A stretch of DNA of 64,000 nt from Janthinobacterium sp. SUN073 (GTDB lineage Bacteria > Pseudomonadota > Gammaproteobacteria > Burkholderiales > Burkholderiaceae_D): contig NZ_JAPUBT010000007.1 in the NCBI RefSeq assembly GCF_030397665.1, positions 265,729 through 329,728 on the forward strand, read 5' to 3'. Below the pieces are notes generated by a model, which saw only the letters and a list, made by a program, of their open reading frames with translations, was not told the DNA's origin and did not search any database. Below, in pieces: positions 32,682 through 42,985 of this stretch (the first letter of the stretch is position 1; the number at the start of each line of letters is the position of its first letter). Made by a program: the position numbers and the translations under genes.

Positions 32682-34670
32682 TTGATTTCCCCACTGAAAT
32701 GGATTGCCGGCACGATGCTGTGTGTTGCATCGGCCTTGTCTCCCCTGGCCGCCCTGGCCCAGGTGTCCGCCACCGTCTCTCCTGCCGCACCCGACACGCG
32801 CAGCGAGGACGATGCCTTCCTGCTGCTGCGCGACGCCGCGCGCAAGGATGACGCCGAAAAAGCCGACTTTTATGCGGGGCGCCTGACGAATTACCAGATT
32901 CCATCGTATGTTGACTATTATCGGCTGAAACCGCGCATCAAACTGCTGACCGAGGCGCAATTTCGCGATTACCTGAACCGCTACAAGGGCAGCGCCATCG
33001 CCGACCGTTTCCGCAACGACTGGCTGCTGGAGCTGGGCCGCAAGCGCGACTGGGTCGTGTTCGACGAGCAATACCCGCAATTCGCCCTCGACGACGATAC
33101 CCAGCTCAAGTGCTATGCGCTGATGTCGCGCGCGGCCAAAGGCCAGAACGTGGCGCCCGAGGCGCGCAATCTGCTGGTCTCGCCGCCCGGCTATGGCGAA
33201 GCGTGCGGCAGCCTGATCGCCGTGCTGGCGCAAAATGGCCAGTTCGACACGAATGACCTGTGGGCGCAGATCCGCCTGGCGGGCCAGACGAATGCCACCG
33301 GCCCGGCGCGCCGCATCGCGCTGCTGCTGGGCGCATCCGACGCGAAGATGGCGCAAGCCATCGATTTGCCGGCGCTGATGCTGGCCAAGGGCCCAGGCCC
33401 CAGCCGCGCCGACCACGAGATGTACCTGGTGGCCATCGGGCGCATGGCGAAAAGCACCCTGAAACTGGGCGTGGTGGCCTTGCAAAAAGCCAGCGCGCAG
33501 CTGACCGCGCAGGAACAGGCCATCGGCTGGGCCAACCTGGCCCTGCAGGCATCGTATGCGCTGGCGCCGGAAGCGTTTGAATATTGGCAAAGATCCAATG
33601 GCGCACCGTTGACCCAGGAGCAGATGCAGTGGAAAACGCGCATTGCCTTGCGCGAAGGCAACTGGCCTGTGGTGAAGTCGTCCATCCAGGCCATGCCGGC
33701 CTCCCTGCGCACGGACCCCACCTGGGTCTACTGGCTGGCGCGCGCGCAGCAGGCGGAAACGCCGGGCCGCCCGAATGCGCAGGCCGACACCCTGTATCGA
33801 ACGATTGCTGACCAGTCGAATTTCTACGGCTTGCTGGCCAACGAAGAGCTGGGCAACCATCTGGTGTTGCCGCCGCCGGGCCAGCCCGTCAGCCCGACAG
33901 AAATCGCCGCCATGGCCGCCAATCCGGGCTTGCAGCGGGCGCTGAAATTTTTCAACATGCGCTTGCGCTTCGAAGGCACGCGCGAGTGGAACTGGGAATT
34001 GCGTTCGATGACGGATCGCCAGCATCTGGCGGCCGCGGAATTTGCGCGCCAGAACAATGTGCTCGACCGCATGGTCAATACGTCCGACCGCACGCGCCTG
34101 GAAGTGGACTATACGCAGCGCTACCCGACGCCGCACGACGACGTCATGCATCCGGCCACGCAAACCCTGGGTCTGGATAAAGCCTGGGTGTATGGCTTGA
34201 TCCGCCAGGAATCGCGCTTCATCATGGATGCGCAATCGCATGTGGGCGCTTCGGGCCTGATGCAGGTGATGCCATCGACGGCCCGTTATGTCGCCAAGAA
34301 GATCGGCCTCACCGATTTCGTCACGGAAACCTTGAGCGATGTGCGCACCAACGTCTTGCTGGGCACGAATTACCTGAACATGGTGCTCGGTGGCCTCGAT
34401 GGTTCGCAAGTGCTGGCCAGCGCCGCCTACAACGCGGGGCCGGGACGCTTGCGCATCTGGCGCGCCACCATGACGCGCCCGCTGGAAGGCGCCGTCTTCG
34501 CGGAGATCATTCCGTACACGGAAACGCGCGGCTACGTGAAAAACGTGATGGCCAACGCCACGTATTATGCGGCCTTGTTCGAGAAGCGCCCGCAGTCGCT
34601 GAAGGCGCGCCTGGGCACCGTGGGACCGAAGAATAGCGCCGTTTCTGCCGATTTGCCATCATCCAACTAA
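32682..34670 (+). CDS. Soluble lytic murein transglycosylase (Slt70-like)
   Basis: Periplasmic enzyme that cleaves peptidoglycan to 1,6-anhydromuropeptides. It has 662 residues. The signal peptide ends near A-L-A-Q (about 26). A long alpha-superhelical region (U- and L-domains) precedes the SLT catalytic domain with Glu near 510 in R-Q-E-S-R-F, then G-L-M-Q-V-M-P and A-A-Y-N-A-G-P-G. The start is TTG at 32682 with GAGAG upstream; it is the only start that keeps the full signal peptide. It is followed after 12 nt by the GST gene. Confidence 0.95.
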   Translation: MISPLKWIAGTMLCVASALSPLAALAQVSATVSPAAPDTRSEDDAFLLLRDAARKDDAEKADFYAGRLTNYQIPSYVDYYRLKPRIKLLTEAQFRDYLNRYKGSAIADRFRNDWLLELGRKRDWVVFDEQYPQFALDDDTQLKCYALMSRAAKGQNVAPEARNLLVSPPGYGEACGSLIAVLAQNGQFDTNDLWAQIRLAGQTNATGPARRIALLLGASDAKMAQAIDLPALMLAKGPGPSRADHEMYLVAIGRMAKSTLKLGVVALQKASAQLTAQEQAIGWANLALQASYALAPEAFEYWQRSNGAPLTQEQMQWKTRIALREGNWPVVKSSIQAMPASLRTDPTWVYWLARAQQAETPGRPNAQADTLYRTIADQSNFYGLLANEELGNHLVLPPPGQPVSPTEIAAMAANPGLQRALKFFNMRLRFEGTREWNWELRSMTDRQHLAAAEFARQNNVLDRMVNTSDRTRLEVDYTQRYPTPHDDVMHPATQTLGLDKAWVYGLIRQESRFIMDAQSHVGASGLMQVMPSTARYVAKKIGLTDFVTETLSDVRTNVLLGTNYLNMVLGGLDGSQVLASAAYNAGPGRLRIWRATMTRPLEGAVFAEIIPYTETRGYVKNVMANATYYAALFEKRPQSLKARLGTVGPKNSAVSADLPSSN

Positions 34671-34682
34671 AGCTAGCCAACC

Positions 34683-35399
34683 ATGCAAACGACCATCCTT
34701 GATCCCAGCCTGACGCAAACCCTGGCCGCCGCGCGCGAGCCGGGCCTGACCCTCATCATCGGCAACAAGAATTATTCGTCCTGGTCGATGCGCCCATGGG
34801 TGGCCATGACGGCCTTCGGCATCCCGTTCCAGGAAGTGCGCGTGCTGCTCGACCAGAGCGACACGGCGACGAAAATCGCCGAGTATTCGGCCTGCGGCCG
34901 CGTGCCCGTGCTGCTGGCGGGCGAGATCACGATCTGGGACAGCCTGGCCATCTGCGAATACCTGGCCGAGCAGTTTCCCGATAAACACCTGTGGCCGCAA
35001 GACGTGGCCGCGCGCGCCATGGCGCGCTGTGTCTGCGCGGAAATGCATTCCGGTTTCACGGGCTTGCGCACGGACATGTCGATGAATATCAAGGCCAAGT
35101 TGCCGGGCCGTGGCCGCACGGCCGCCGCGCAGGCGGATATCGGCCGCATCAGCGAAATCTGGGAAGAGTGTTTGTCGCGCTTTGGCCACCACCAATTCCT
35201 GTTTGGCGAGTTTTCCATCGCCGACGCGTATTTCGCCCCCGTCGTCATGCGCTTCCGCACGTATGGCGTGAGTCTGGCGCCGGCGCTGAACGCGTATTGC
35301 GAGCGCGTGCAGGCGCACCCGGCCGTGGCCTGCTGGATCACGGCAGCGCTGGCGGAAACGGAAACGGCGCCCAAGCACGACGCGGAATTACCTGAATAA
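34683..35399 (+). CDS. Glutathione S-transferase family protein
   Basis: Probable glutathione-dependent enzyme, 238 residues. The thioredoxin-like N-terminal domain has N-Y-S-S-W-S-M-R-P-W-V and R-V-P-V-L, with cis-Pro in the latter and the I-W-D-S-L-A-I glutathione-binding turn. The C-terminal helical domain carries F-S-I-A-D-A-Y-F-A-P. Substrate is unknown. About 15 residues before the fold are extra. It lies 12 nt after slt and 12 nt before cca, so the three likely share a transcript. Confidence 0.92.
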   Translation: MQTTILDPSLTQTLAAAREPGLTLIIGNKNYSSWSMRPWVAMTAFGIPFQEVRVLLDQSDTATKIAEYSACGRVPVLLAGEITIWDSLAICEYLAEQFPDKHLWPQDVAARAMARCVCAEMHSGFTGLRTDMSMNIKAKLPGRGRTAAAQADIGRISEIWEECLSRFGHHQFLFGEFSIADAYFAPVVMRFRTYGVSLAPALNAYCERVQAHPAVACWITAALAETETAPKHDAELPE

Positions 35400-35411
35400 G
35401 AGAAGTTCACC

Positions 35412-36509
35412 ATGAAGATTTACACGGTCGGTGGCGCGGTGCGCGACCAACTGCTGGGCTTGCCCGTGAAAGACCACGACCACGTCGTCGTGGGCGCCAC
35501 GCCCGAGGACATGCTGCGCCAGGGCTTCCGGCCCGTCGGCAAGGATTTTCCTGTTTTCCTGCACCCGAAGACGCAGGAAGAATACGCGCTGGCCCGCACG
35601 GAGCGCAAGACGGCCCCCGGCTACCGGGGCTTTGTCTTCCACACGGCGCCCGACGTCACCCTGGAAGACGACCTGGTGCGCCGTGATCTCACCATCAACG
35701 CCATCGCGCAAGCCGAGGACGGTACGTTGACCGACCCGTTCGGCGGTATTCAGGATATCGAGAACAAAATCTTCCGCCACGTCTCCGACGCGTTCGGCGA
35801 AGACCCCGTGCGCATCTTGCGCCTGGCCCGTTTTGCCGCCCGTTTTCATACGTTCACTGTCGCGCCCGCCACCCTGGACCTGATGCGCCAGATGGTGCTG
35901 GACGGCGAAGTCGACGCCCTGGTGGCCGAGCGCGTGTGGCAGGAACTGGCCAAGGGGCTGATGGAAAGCCACCCGTCGCGCATGCTGACGGTGCTGCACG
36001 AGTGCGGCGCCCTGCAGCGCATCGTGCCAGAAATCACGCTCAGCGAGCGCCTGCTGCAGGTCATCGACCATGCGGCCGCGCAAGGACATGAATTGCCCGT
36101 GCGCTTCGCCGCCTTGATGCTGCATGTGAGCAAGGATGCCATCGAGCAACTGAGCGAGCGCCTGCGCGTGCCCAACGAGTGCCGCGAGCTGGCCGTCATG
36201 GCGGCGCGCGAGCTGGACCAGATCAATGGCGCCCTGGACTTGCACGCCGAAGCCGTGATGAGCTTGTGCGAACGCTGCGATGGCTTGCGTAAACCGCAGC
36301 GCTTTGTGCAACTGCTGCAAGCGGTGGCGTGCCATGGGCTGGTCACCGGCGACTTTGCGCCGGCGGCGCGGCTGCAGGGCGGGCTGGACGCCGCGCGCGC
36401 CGTCAACGCGGGTGCGCTGGCGCAAGGTTGTACGGAGCCGAAACGCATTCCCGAAGTCATCCATGCGGCGCGGGTGGCCGCCGTGCAAGCATTCCTGGCC
36501 CAGGCTTGA
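35412..36509 (+). CDS. cca: CCA tRNA nucleotidyltransferase lacking the HD active site
   Basis: Adds or repairs the CCA end of tRNAs. It has 365 residues; E. coli Cca has 412. The polymerase head is intact: G-G-A-V-R-D at 7-12, D-H-D-H-V-V-V-G with the catalytic DxD, and R-R-D-L-T-I-N-A. Where E. coli has the HD phosphohydrolase motif L-C-H-D-L-G-K, this protein reads L-M-L-H-V-S-K-D and about 20 residues are missing before L-R-V-P-N-E. The nucleotidyltransferase should work; the 2',3'-cyclic phosphodiesterase/phosphatase activity is probably absent. Last gene of slt-gst-cca. Confidence 0.95.
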   Translation: MKIYTVGGAVRDQLLGLPVKDHDHVVVGATPEDMLRQGFRPVGKDFPVFLHPKTQEEYALARTERKTAPGYRGFVFHTAPDVTLEDDLVRRDLTINAIAQAEDGTLTDPFGGIQDIENKIFRHVSDAFGEDPVRILRLARFAARFHTFTVAPATLDLMRQMVLDGEVDALVAERVWQELAKGLMESHPSRMLTVLHECGALQRIVPEITLSERLLQVIDHAAAQGHELPVRFAALMLHVSKDAIEQLSERLRVPNECRELAVMAARELDQINGALDLHAEAVMSLCERCDGLRKPQRFVQLLQAVACHGLVTGDFAPAARLQGGLDAARAVNAGALAQGCTEPKRIPEVIHAARVAAVQAFLAQA

Positions 36510-36595
36510 ATGGCGCGAATAGGCTACAATGGCGCCATAATGTTGCACTGCACAATATCGGCCTGACGTGCCGCAGCACCGCCCCAGGAGTCGTC

Positions 36596-37300
36596 GTGAC
36601 CTTACCCAAGCTGTTTCAAAATCCGTTTCGCCGCTGGCTCAGTCGTAGCGGCGGCGGGCGCCCGACCGTACTCGTCAAACAGTTGCATGAGCGCGACCGG
36701 CGCCGCATGATGAAGCATTTTCTGTCGCTGGAGAAAAGCGACCGTTTGCTGCGCTTTGGCAGCACCTTGCCCGATGAACTCGTCGCCCAGTACGTGCAGA
36801 AGATGGATTTCTCGCGCGACATGATTTATGGCGTCTACAACAGCCTGTTCAAGCTGGTGGGCGTGGGGCATCTGGCGTTCGCGCCGAAGGACAAGTCGCC
36901 GGCGAAAAGTGTCGTGACGGATAAGGAGCAAGTGGCCGAGTTTGGCGTGTCCGTGTCGAAATCCATGCGCGGCATGGGCGTCGGTTCGAAACTGTTCGAG
37001 CGGGCGGCGATACACTGCCGCAACAACGATGTCGATACCCTGTACATGCATTGTTTGTCGTCCAACAAGACGATGATGCATATCGCCAAGAAGGCGGGCA
37101 TGGAAATTCAGCGCGACTATGGCGAAGCTGATGCCTATTTGAAACTATTGCCGCCGAACCCGACGAGCATGCTGCAGGAAGCCGTGCAGGAGCAGTTCGC
37201 CATGTTCGACTACACGTTCAAGGCCAACGCGCGCGCCGCATTCAAACTGTGGGATCGCTTGCCGGGGCGCAAGAAGAAGCCCGAGCCACCATTACAATAA
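36596..37300 (+). CDS. GNAT-family N-acetyltransferase
   Basis: A 234-residue protein with an acetyl-CoA-binding GNAT core at about 70-185: the V-S-K-S-M-R-G-M-G-V-G-S-K-L-F loop is the pyrophosphate-binding R/Q-x-x-G-x-G/A motif. Substrate unknown. The start is GTG at 36596 with AGGAG five bases upstream; no ATG gives this reading. N- and C-terminal ends are basic. It lies between cca and the convergent Lrp-type regulator, whose stop is only eight bases inside this gene's 3' end. Confidence 0.85.
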   Translation: MTLPKLFQNPFRRWLSRSGGGRPTVLVKQLHERDRRRMMKHFLSLEKSDRLLRFGSTLPDELVAQYVQKMDFSRDMIYGVYNSLFKLVGVGHLAFAPKDKSPAKSVVTDKEQVAEFGVSVSKSMRGMGVGSKLFERAAIHCRNNDVDTLYMHCLSSNKTMMHIAKKAGMEIQRDYGEADAYLKLLPPNPTSMLQEAVQEQFAMFDYTFKANARAAFKLWDRLPGRKKKPEPPLQ

Positions 37301-37816
37301 GGGCAGGGCCGTCGTATCCTTGATGCGCTGCAAGGCAAAGCTCGATTTGACGTCCAGCACGGCCGGGTGACGCAGCAGGGTCGCCATCATGAAGCGCGAA
37401 AAGTGCTCCATGTCTTCCACGTGCACGCGTAATAAATAATCCATTTCGCCCGTCATCGCATAGCAGGCCACCACTTCCGGCCAATGCGCCACGGCCACGG
37501 CGAAGTCGGCGCGCGGCGAGGTATTCGTCACCAGGTTGGGCGCCAGCACGCGCGCCGTGCTGTGCGCGGTGGCGTCGCTGTGCTTTTCCAGCCGCACATT
37601 CACATAGGCGAGCAAGCCCAGGCCGATCTTTTCCGGGTCCAGCAGGGCCACGTACTGGCGGATGACGCCCGCTTCTTCCAGCCGTTTGACGCGGCGCAAG
37701 CATGGCGACGGCGACAGGCTGACCTGTTCGGCCACGTCCTGATTCGACAGGCGGCCATCGGCCTGCAGGACGGCAAGGATCTTGCGGTCCGTTTTATCCA
37801 GCGTAATTTTGCTCAT
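37292..37816 (-). CDS. Lrp/AsnC-family transcriptional regulator
   Basis: A 174-residue regulator: winged HTH at about 5-65 with D-K-T-D-R-K-I-L-A-V-L-Q and S-P-S-P-C-L-R-R-V-K-R-L-E, then the effector-binding RAM domain (A-M-T-G-E-M-D-Y-L-L-R-V). Such proteins sense amino acids or related acids. The ATG at 37816 has GGAGGG upstream; the longer frame start is unlikely. It is divergent from hppD with 125 bp between starts, which include a perfect palindrome, so control of hppD and of itself is the natural inference. It overlaps the GNAT gene by nine bases at the 3' ends. Confidence 0.93.
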   Translation of the reverse strand: MSKITLDKTDRKILAVLQADGRLSNQDVAEQVSLSPSPCLRRVKRLEEAGVIRQYVALLDPEKIGLGLLAYVNVRLEKHSDATAHSTARVLAPNLVTNTSPRADFAVAVAHWPEVVACYAMTGEMDYLLRVHVEDMEHFSRFMMATLLRHPAVLDVKSSFALQRIKDTTALPLL

Positions 37817-37841
37817 GCTCCCTCCGGTGGTTCGCGTTTCA

Positions 37842-37856
37842 CGCAATATTATTGCG
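37842..37856. promoter_or_regulatory. Perfect palindrome between the Lrp-type gene and hppD (candidate operator)
   Basis: CGCAATA-T-TATTGCG, two exact 7-bp arms around one base, lies 26 bases upstream of the regulator start and 86 bases upstream of hppD. AT-rich palindromes of about 15 bp are typical Lrp/AsnC sites. Binding by the adjacent regulator is inferred. Confidence 0.55.
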
Positions 37857-37941
37857 CAAATCATGATTGTTCGGGAGATCTTTGGCATTTAATGCCCGTG
37901 ACCCACGCCTATACTGTGCGCTACTTCTTGGAGGAGACATC

Positions 37942-39069
<1,128 letters not shown>

Positions 39070-39265
39070 ATCGCTGCTGTAACAAAAAGTAGTAAAAGAA
39101 GTGCCCGCCCGGGAGTGCAGTGCAGCAAAAGAACTGTGCGCATTCCTGTGGTAGTCTACGACAAACAAGTCATTTTTCCGCACCGGCGCGCTCATAAAGC
39201 CCAGCCGGTACGTGTGAGTTCAACCGACTTTGCACGCGTAGCACAGAGAATAATGGAGACAAGTA

Positions 39266-42200
39266 ATGAATGCACCAATCAAGGGCTCGAGTCTTGAGCC
39301 GGGCGCGCCCGCGTCTGAAATTTCCCTGAACGACAAATACACGCTGGAGCGTGGCCGCGCCTTCATGACGGGCACGCAAGCGCTGATCCGCCTGCCCATG
39401 CTGCAGCGCGAGCGCGATTTGAAGGCTGGCTTGAATACGGCCGGCTACATCACCGGTTACCGCGGTTCGCCCGTGACGTCGGTCGACATGACGGCGATCA
39501 AGGCCAAGAAATATCTCGACGAGCACCACGTCAAATTCCATCCCGGCCTGAATGAAGACCTGGCCGCCACGGCCGTCTGGGGCACGCAGCAAACGAATCT
39601 GTTCGAAGACGCGAAATACGACGGCGTGTTCGGCATGTGGTACGGCAAGGGCCCCGGCGTCGACCGCTGCGGCGATGTGTTCAAACACGCGAATAACGCC
39701 GGTTCCGCCAAGCATGGCGGCGTGCTGGTGCTGGCCGGCGACGACCATGCGGCCAAGTCCTCGTCCACGGCGCACCAGTCCGACCATATCCTGAACGCTT
39801 GCGGCATTCCCGTGCTGTACCCGTCGTCGGTGCAGGAATACATCGACTACGGCTTGCACGCCTGGGCCATGAGCCGCTACACGGGGCTATGGGTGTCGAT
39901 GAAATGCGTGACCGACATCATCGAGTCGGGCGCCGCCGTCGATTTCGACCCGGACCGCGTGCAGATCGTGCTGCCGACGGATTTCGAGCTGCCTGCGGGC
40001 GGCCTGAACATCCGCTGGCCCGACACGGTGCTGGAACAAGAAGTACGCATGAACAGCTACAAATGGTATGCGGCGCTGGCGTATGCGCGTGCCAACAAGC
40101 TCAATAAAATCATCTGGGACAGCCCGAAGGCGCGCATCGGCATCATCACGGCCGGCAAATCGTATCTGGACACGCGCCAGGCGCTGGCCGATCTCGGTAT
40201 CGACGAGCAGACGGCATCCGACATCGGCATCCGCCTGTACAAGATCGGCATGACCTGGCCGCTGGAAGCGGATGGTGTGCACGAATTTGCCAAGGGTCTC
40301 GACGAGATCCTGGTGGTGGAAGAAAAGCGCCAGATCCTCGAATACGCGCTGAAGGAAGAACTGTATAACCTCAAGGATGGCGAGCGTCCGCGCGTGGTCG
40401 GCAAGTTCGACGACACGGGCGAATGGAGCAACCAGAAGGGCACCGGTCACGGCGACTGGCTGCTGCCGGCCACGTATGAACTGAACCCGGCCATGATCGC
40501 GCGCGCGATCGCCAGCCGCATTTCGCGCTACTACGCCGGCCACCCCGTCGAGCAGCGCGTGAAGGAGCGCATCGCCTACCTGGAAGCCAAAGAGAATGTG
40601 CTGAAAGCGATCAGCGTGAAACCCGATCCGCAGAAAGACCGCACGCCGTTCTTCTGTTCCGGCTGTCCGCACAATACCTCGACCAAGGTGCCGGAAGGTT
40701 CGCGCGCGCTGGCCGGCATCGGCTGTCACTACATGGTGCTGTGGATGGACCGCGAAACGTCGACGTTTACCCACATGGGCGCGGAAGGCGTCACCTGGGT
40801 GGGGCAGGCGCCGTTCACGAATGAAAAGCACGTGTTTACCAACCTCGGTGACGGCACGTATTTCCACTCGGGCATCCTGGCCATCCGCGCCGCCGTCTCT
40901 GCCAAGGTGAATATCACCTACAAAATTCTGTTCAACGATGCGGTGGCCATGACGGGCGGCCAGGAATTCGATGGCCCATTATCTCCGGCCATCATTTCGC
41001 GCCAGATCGCCGCCGAAGGCGTCGGTCCCATCATCGTCGTCACCGATGAGCCGGAAAAATACCCGTCCGATTACGCCTGGGCCGAAGGCGTGACCGTGCG
41101 CCACCGTTCGGAACTGATGGACGTGCAGCGCGAATTGCGCGACATGCCGGGCGTGTCGGCCATGATCTACGACCAGACCTGTGCCTCGGAAAAACGCCGC
41201 CGCCGGAAACGCAATGAATACCCGGACCCGGCCAAGCGCGCCGTCATCAACGAAGCCGTCTGCGAAGGCTGCGGCGACTGCTCCGTGCAATCGAACTGCC
41301 TGTCGGTGGAACCGCTGGAAACGGAACTGGGGCGCAAGCGCCAGATCAACCAGTCGTCCTGCAACAAGGATTTCTCGTGCACGACGGGTTTCTGCCCCAG
41401 CTTCGTGACGGTGGAAGGCGGCGGCTTGAAAAAGCCGAAAAAAGCCGCTGCCGCCGACAAGGACGCACCAGCCGCGCCAGCCTTGCCGACGCCAAGCATT
41501 CCTTCGACGGCCGAGCCGTTCGGCATTCTGGTCACCGGCATCGGCGGCACGGGCGTGGTCACTGTCGGCCAGATCCTGGCCATGGCGGCGCACGTGGAAG
41601 GCAAGGGCTGTTCCGTGCTCGACATGAGCGGCCTGGCGCAAAAGGGCGGCCCCGTGATGTCGCACGTGCGCCTGGCAGACCGCCAGGAAGACATCCACTC
41701 GACGCGCGTCGGCACCGGTGCGGCCGACCTCGTGATCGGTTGCGATTTGATCGTCACGGCCAGCCGCGACGCCCTGTCGCGCATGGGAGAGGGCCGCAGC
41801 TGGGCCATGATCAACTCGACCAGCTCGTCGACGGCCGCGTTTGTGAAAAACCCGGACTGGCAATTCCCCGGTGCTTCCGCGCGCATGGAAATCGAAAAGG
41901 CCTGCGGCACGGATTACGTCGATTTCATCGATGCGGGCCAGATCGCCACGGCGCTGATGGGCGACTCCATCGCGACGAATATGTTCATGCTCGGTTATGC
42001 CTGGCAAAAGGGCAAGGTGCCGTTGACTGAGGCGTCGATCATGAAGGCCATCGACTTGAACAACGTCTCGGTGGCGTTCAACAAGGCCGCCTTCAACTGG
42101 GGCCGCGCGGGCGCCCACGATACGGCCAGCCTGGTGCGCATGACGACGCCAGCGAAAGTGGTGGAATTCAAGCGCATCGACACGCTCGACGACATCATCG

Positions 42201-42862
42201 AAAAAAGAGTCGCCTTGCTGACGGCCTACCAGGATCGCGCGTATGCGCAGCAATACCTGGACTTCGTCGGACAGGTGCGCGCCGCCGAAAGCGCCCTGAA
42301 TGGTCCGCATCTGCGCCTGACGGAAGCCGTGGCCCGCTACTTCTACAAGCTGATGGCTTACAAGGACGAGTACGAAGTGGCGCGCCTGTACACGGACGGC
42401 GCCTTCCAGGCGAAGATCGCCGCCATGTTCGAGGGCGACATCAAGCTCAAGTTCCACCTGGCGCCGCCGATCATGGCGAAAACGGATGCCCAGGGCCATT
42501 TGATCAAGAAGGAATATGGCCCGTGGATGCTGAAGGCGTTTGGCGTGCTGGCCAAGTTCAAGGGCTTGCGCGGCACGGCCTTCGACGTGTTCGGCCATAC
42601 GGCCGAGCGCAAGACGGAGCGCGCGCTGATTCTTGAATACCGCGCGACGGTGGGCGGCTTGCTGCCGAAACTGACGACGGCCAAGCTGGCGCAAGCCGTG
42701 GCCATTGCCAGCATCCCGGAAGACATCCGCGGCTATGGTCACGTGAAGGAGCGTCATTTGAAGGCGGCGAAAGAGAAGGAAGCCAGTTTGCTGATCGCCT
42801 TCAACGCGCCGACGCCGCTGCCGCCCGTCGTGGCAGCGCCTGTGGCGGCCAGCGTGGCGTGA
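39266..42862 (+). CDS. Indolepyruvate ferredoxin oxidoreductase, fused alpha-gamma form
   Basis: Large cytoplasmic oxidoreductase, 1198 residues, that decarboxylates aryl-pyruvates to aryl-acetyl-CoA using TPP and iron-sulfur clusters. An IorA-like half has a C-S-G-C-P-H-N motif near 463 and the TPP-binding G-D-G-T...N-D-A-V region at about 528-555. A Cys-rich cluster, C-E-G-C-G-D-C plus later Cys, spans about 665-710. The IorB/gamma-like domain begins near 755 with G-I-G-G-T-G-V-V. TGGAGA precedes the ATG. It lies 196 bp after hppD; shared control by the Lrp-type regulator is possible. The substrate is inferred from family and neighbours. Confidence 0.93.
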   Translation: MNAPIKGSSLEPGAPASEISLNDKYTLERGRAFMTGTQALIRLPMLQRERDLKAGLNTAGYITGYRGSPVTSVDMTAIKAKKYLDEHHVKFHPGLNEDLAATAVWGTQQTNLFEDAKYDGVFGMWYGKGPGVDRCGDVFKHANNAGSAKHGGVLVLAGDDHAAKSSSTAHQSDHILNACGIPVLYPSSVQEYIDYGLHAWAMSRYTGLWVSMKCVTDIIESGAAVDFDPDRVQIVLPTDFELPAGGLNIRWPDTVLEQEVRMNSYKWYAALAYARANKLNKIIWDSPKARIGIITAGKSYLDTRQALADLGIDEQTASDIGIRLYKIGMTWPLEADGVHEFAKGLDEILVVEEKRQILEYALKEELYNLKDGERPRVVGKFDDTGEWSNQKGTGHGDWLLPATYELNPAMIARAIASRISRYYAGHPVEQRVKERIAYLEAKENVLKAISVKPDPQKDRTPFFCSGCPHNTSTKVPEGSRALAGIGCHYMVLWMDRETSTFTHMGAEGVTWVGQAPFTNEKHVFTNLGDGTYFHSGILAIRAAVSAKVNITYKILFNDAVAMTGGQEFDGPLSPAIISRQIAAEGVGPIIVVTDEPEKYPSDYAWAEGVTVRHRSELMDVQRELRDMPGVSAMIYDQTCASEKRRRRKRNEYPDPAKRAVINEAVCEGCGDCSVQSNCLSVEPLETELGRKRQINQSSCNKDFSCTTGFCPSFVTVEGGGLKKPKKAAAADKDAPAAPALPTPSIPSTAEPFGILVTGIGGTGVVTVGQILAMAAHVEGKGCSVLDMSGLAQKGGPVMSHVRLADRQEDIHSTRVGTGAADLVIGCDLIVTASRDALSRMGEGRSWAMINSTSSSTAAFVKNPDWQFPGASARMEIEKACGTDYVDFIDAGQIATALMGDSIATNMFMLGYAWQKGKVPLTEASIMKAIDLNNVSVAFNKAAFNWGRAGAHDTASLVRMTTPAKVVEFKRIDTLDDIIEKRVALLTAYQDRAYAQQYLDFVGQVRAAESALNGPHLRLTEAVARYFYKLMAYKDEYEVARLYTDGAFQAKIAAMFEGDIKLKFHLAPPIMAKTDAQGHLIKKEYGPWMLKAFGVLAKFKGLRGTAFDVFGHTAERKTERALILEYRATVGGLLPKLTTAKLAQAVAIASIPEDIRGYGHVKERHLKAAKEKEASLLIAFNAPTPLPPVVAAPVAASVA

Positions 42863-42885
42863 TGGTTTTAGTATGACGTTGTAAC

Positions 42886-42910
42886 AATGGCGCCTGCGGG
42901 CGCCATTTTT
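42886..42910 (+). terminator. Intrinsic terminator of the ferredoxin oxidoreductase gene
   Basis: AATGGCGCC 42886-42894 and GGCGCCATT 42899-42907 form a perfect 9-bp stem with TGCG loop, followed by T residues. It is 23 nt after the stop. Confidence 0.92.
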
Positions 42911-42935
42911 CTGTGTCAAAGAAAACAACGCTTGC

Positions 42936-42965
42936 TTGCAAAACGCATTATAATTTTTCGATAAT
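42936..42965 (+). promoter_or_regulatory. Predicted promoter of the S41 peptidase gene
   Basis: TTGCAA at 42936-42941 and GATAAT at 42960-42965, spacer 18. A better -10, TATAAT at 42949-42954, has no -35 at normal distance, so the exact start is uncertain. Confidence 0.4.
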
Positions 42966-42985
42966 TTCTTTTCGGAAAGTTTATC

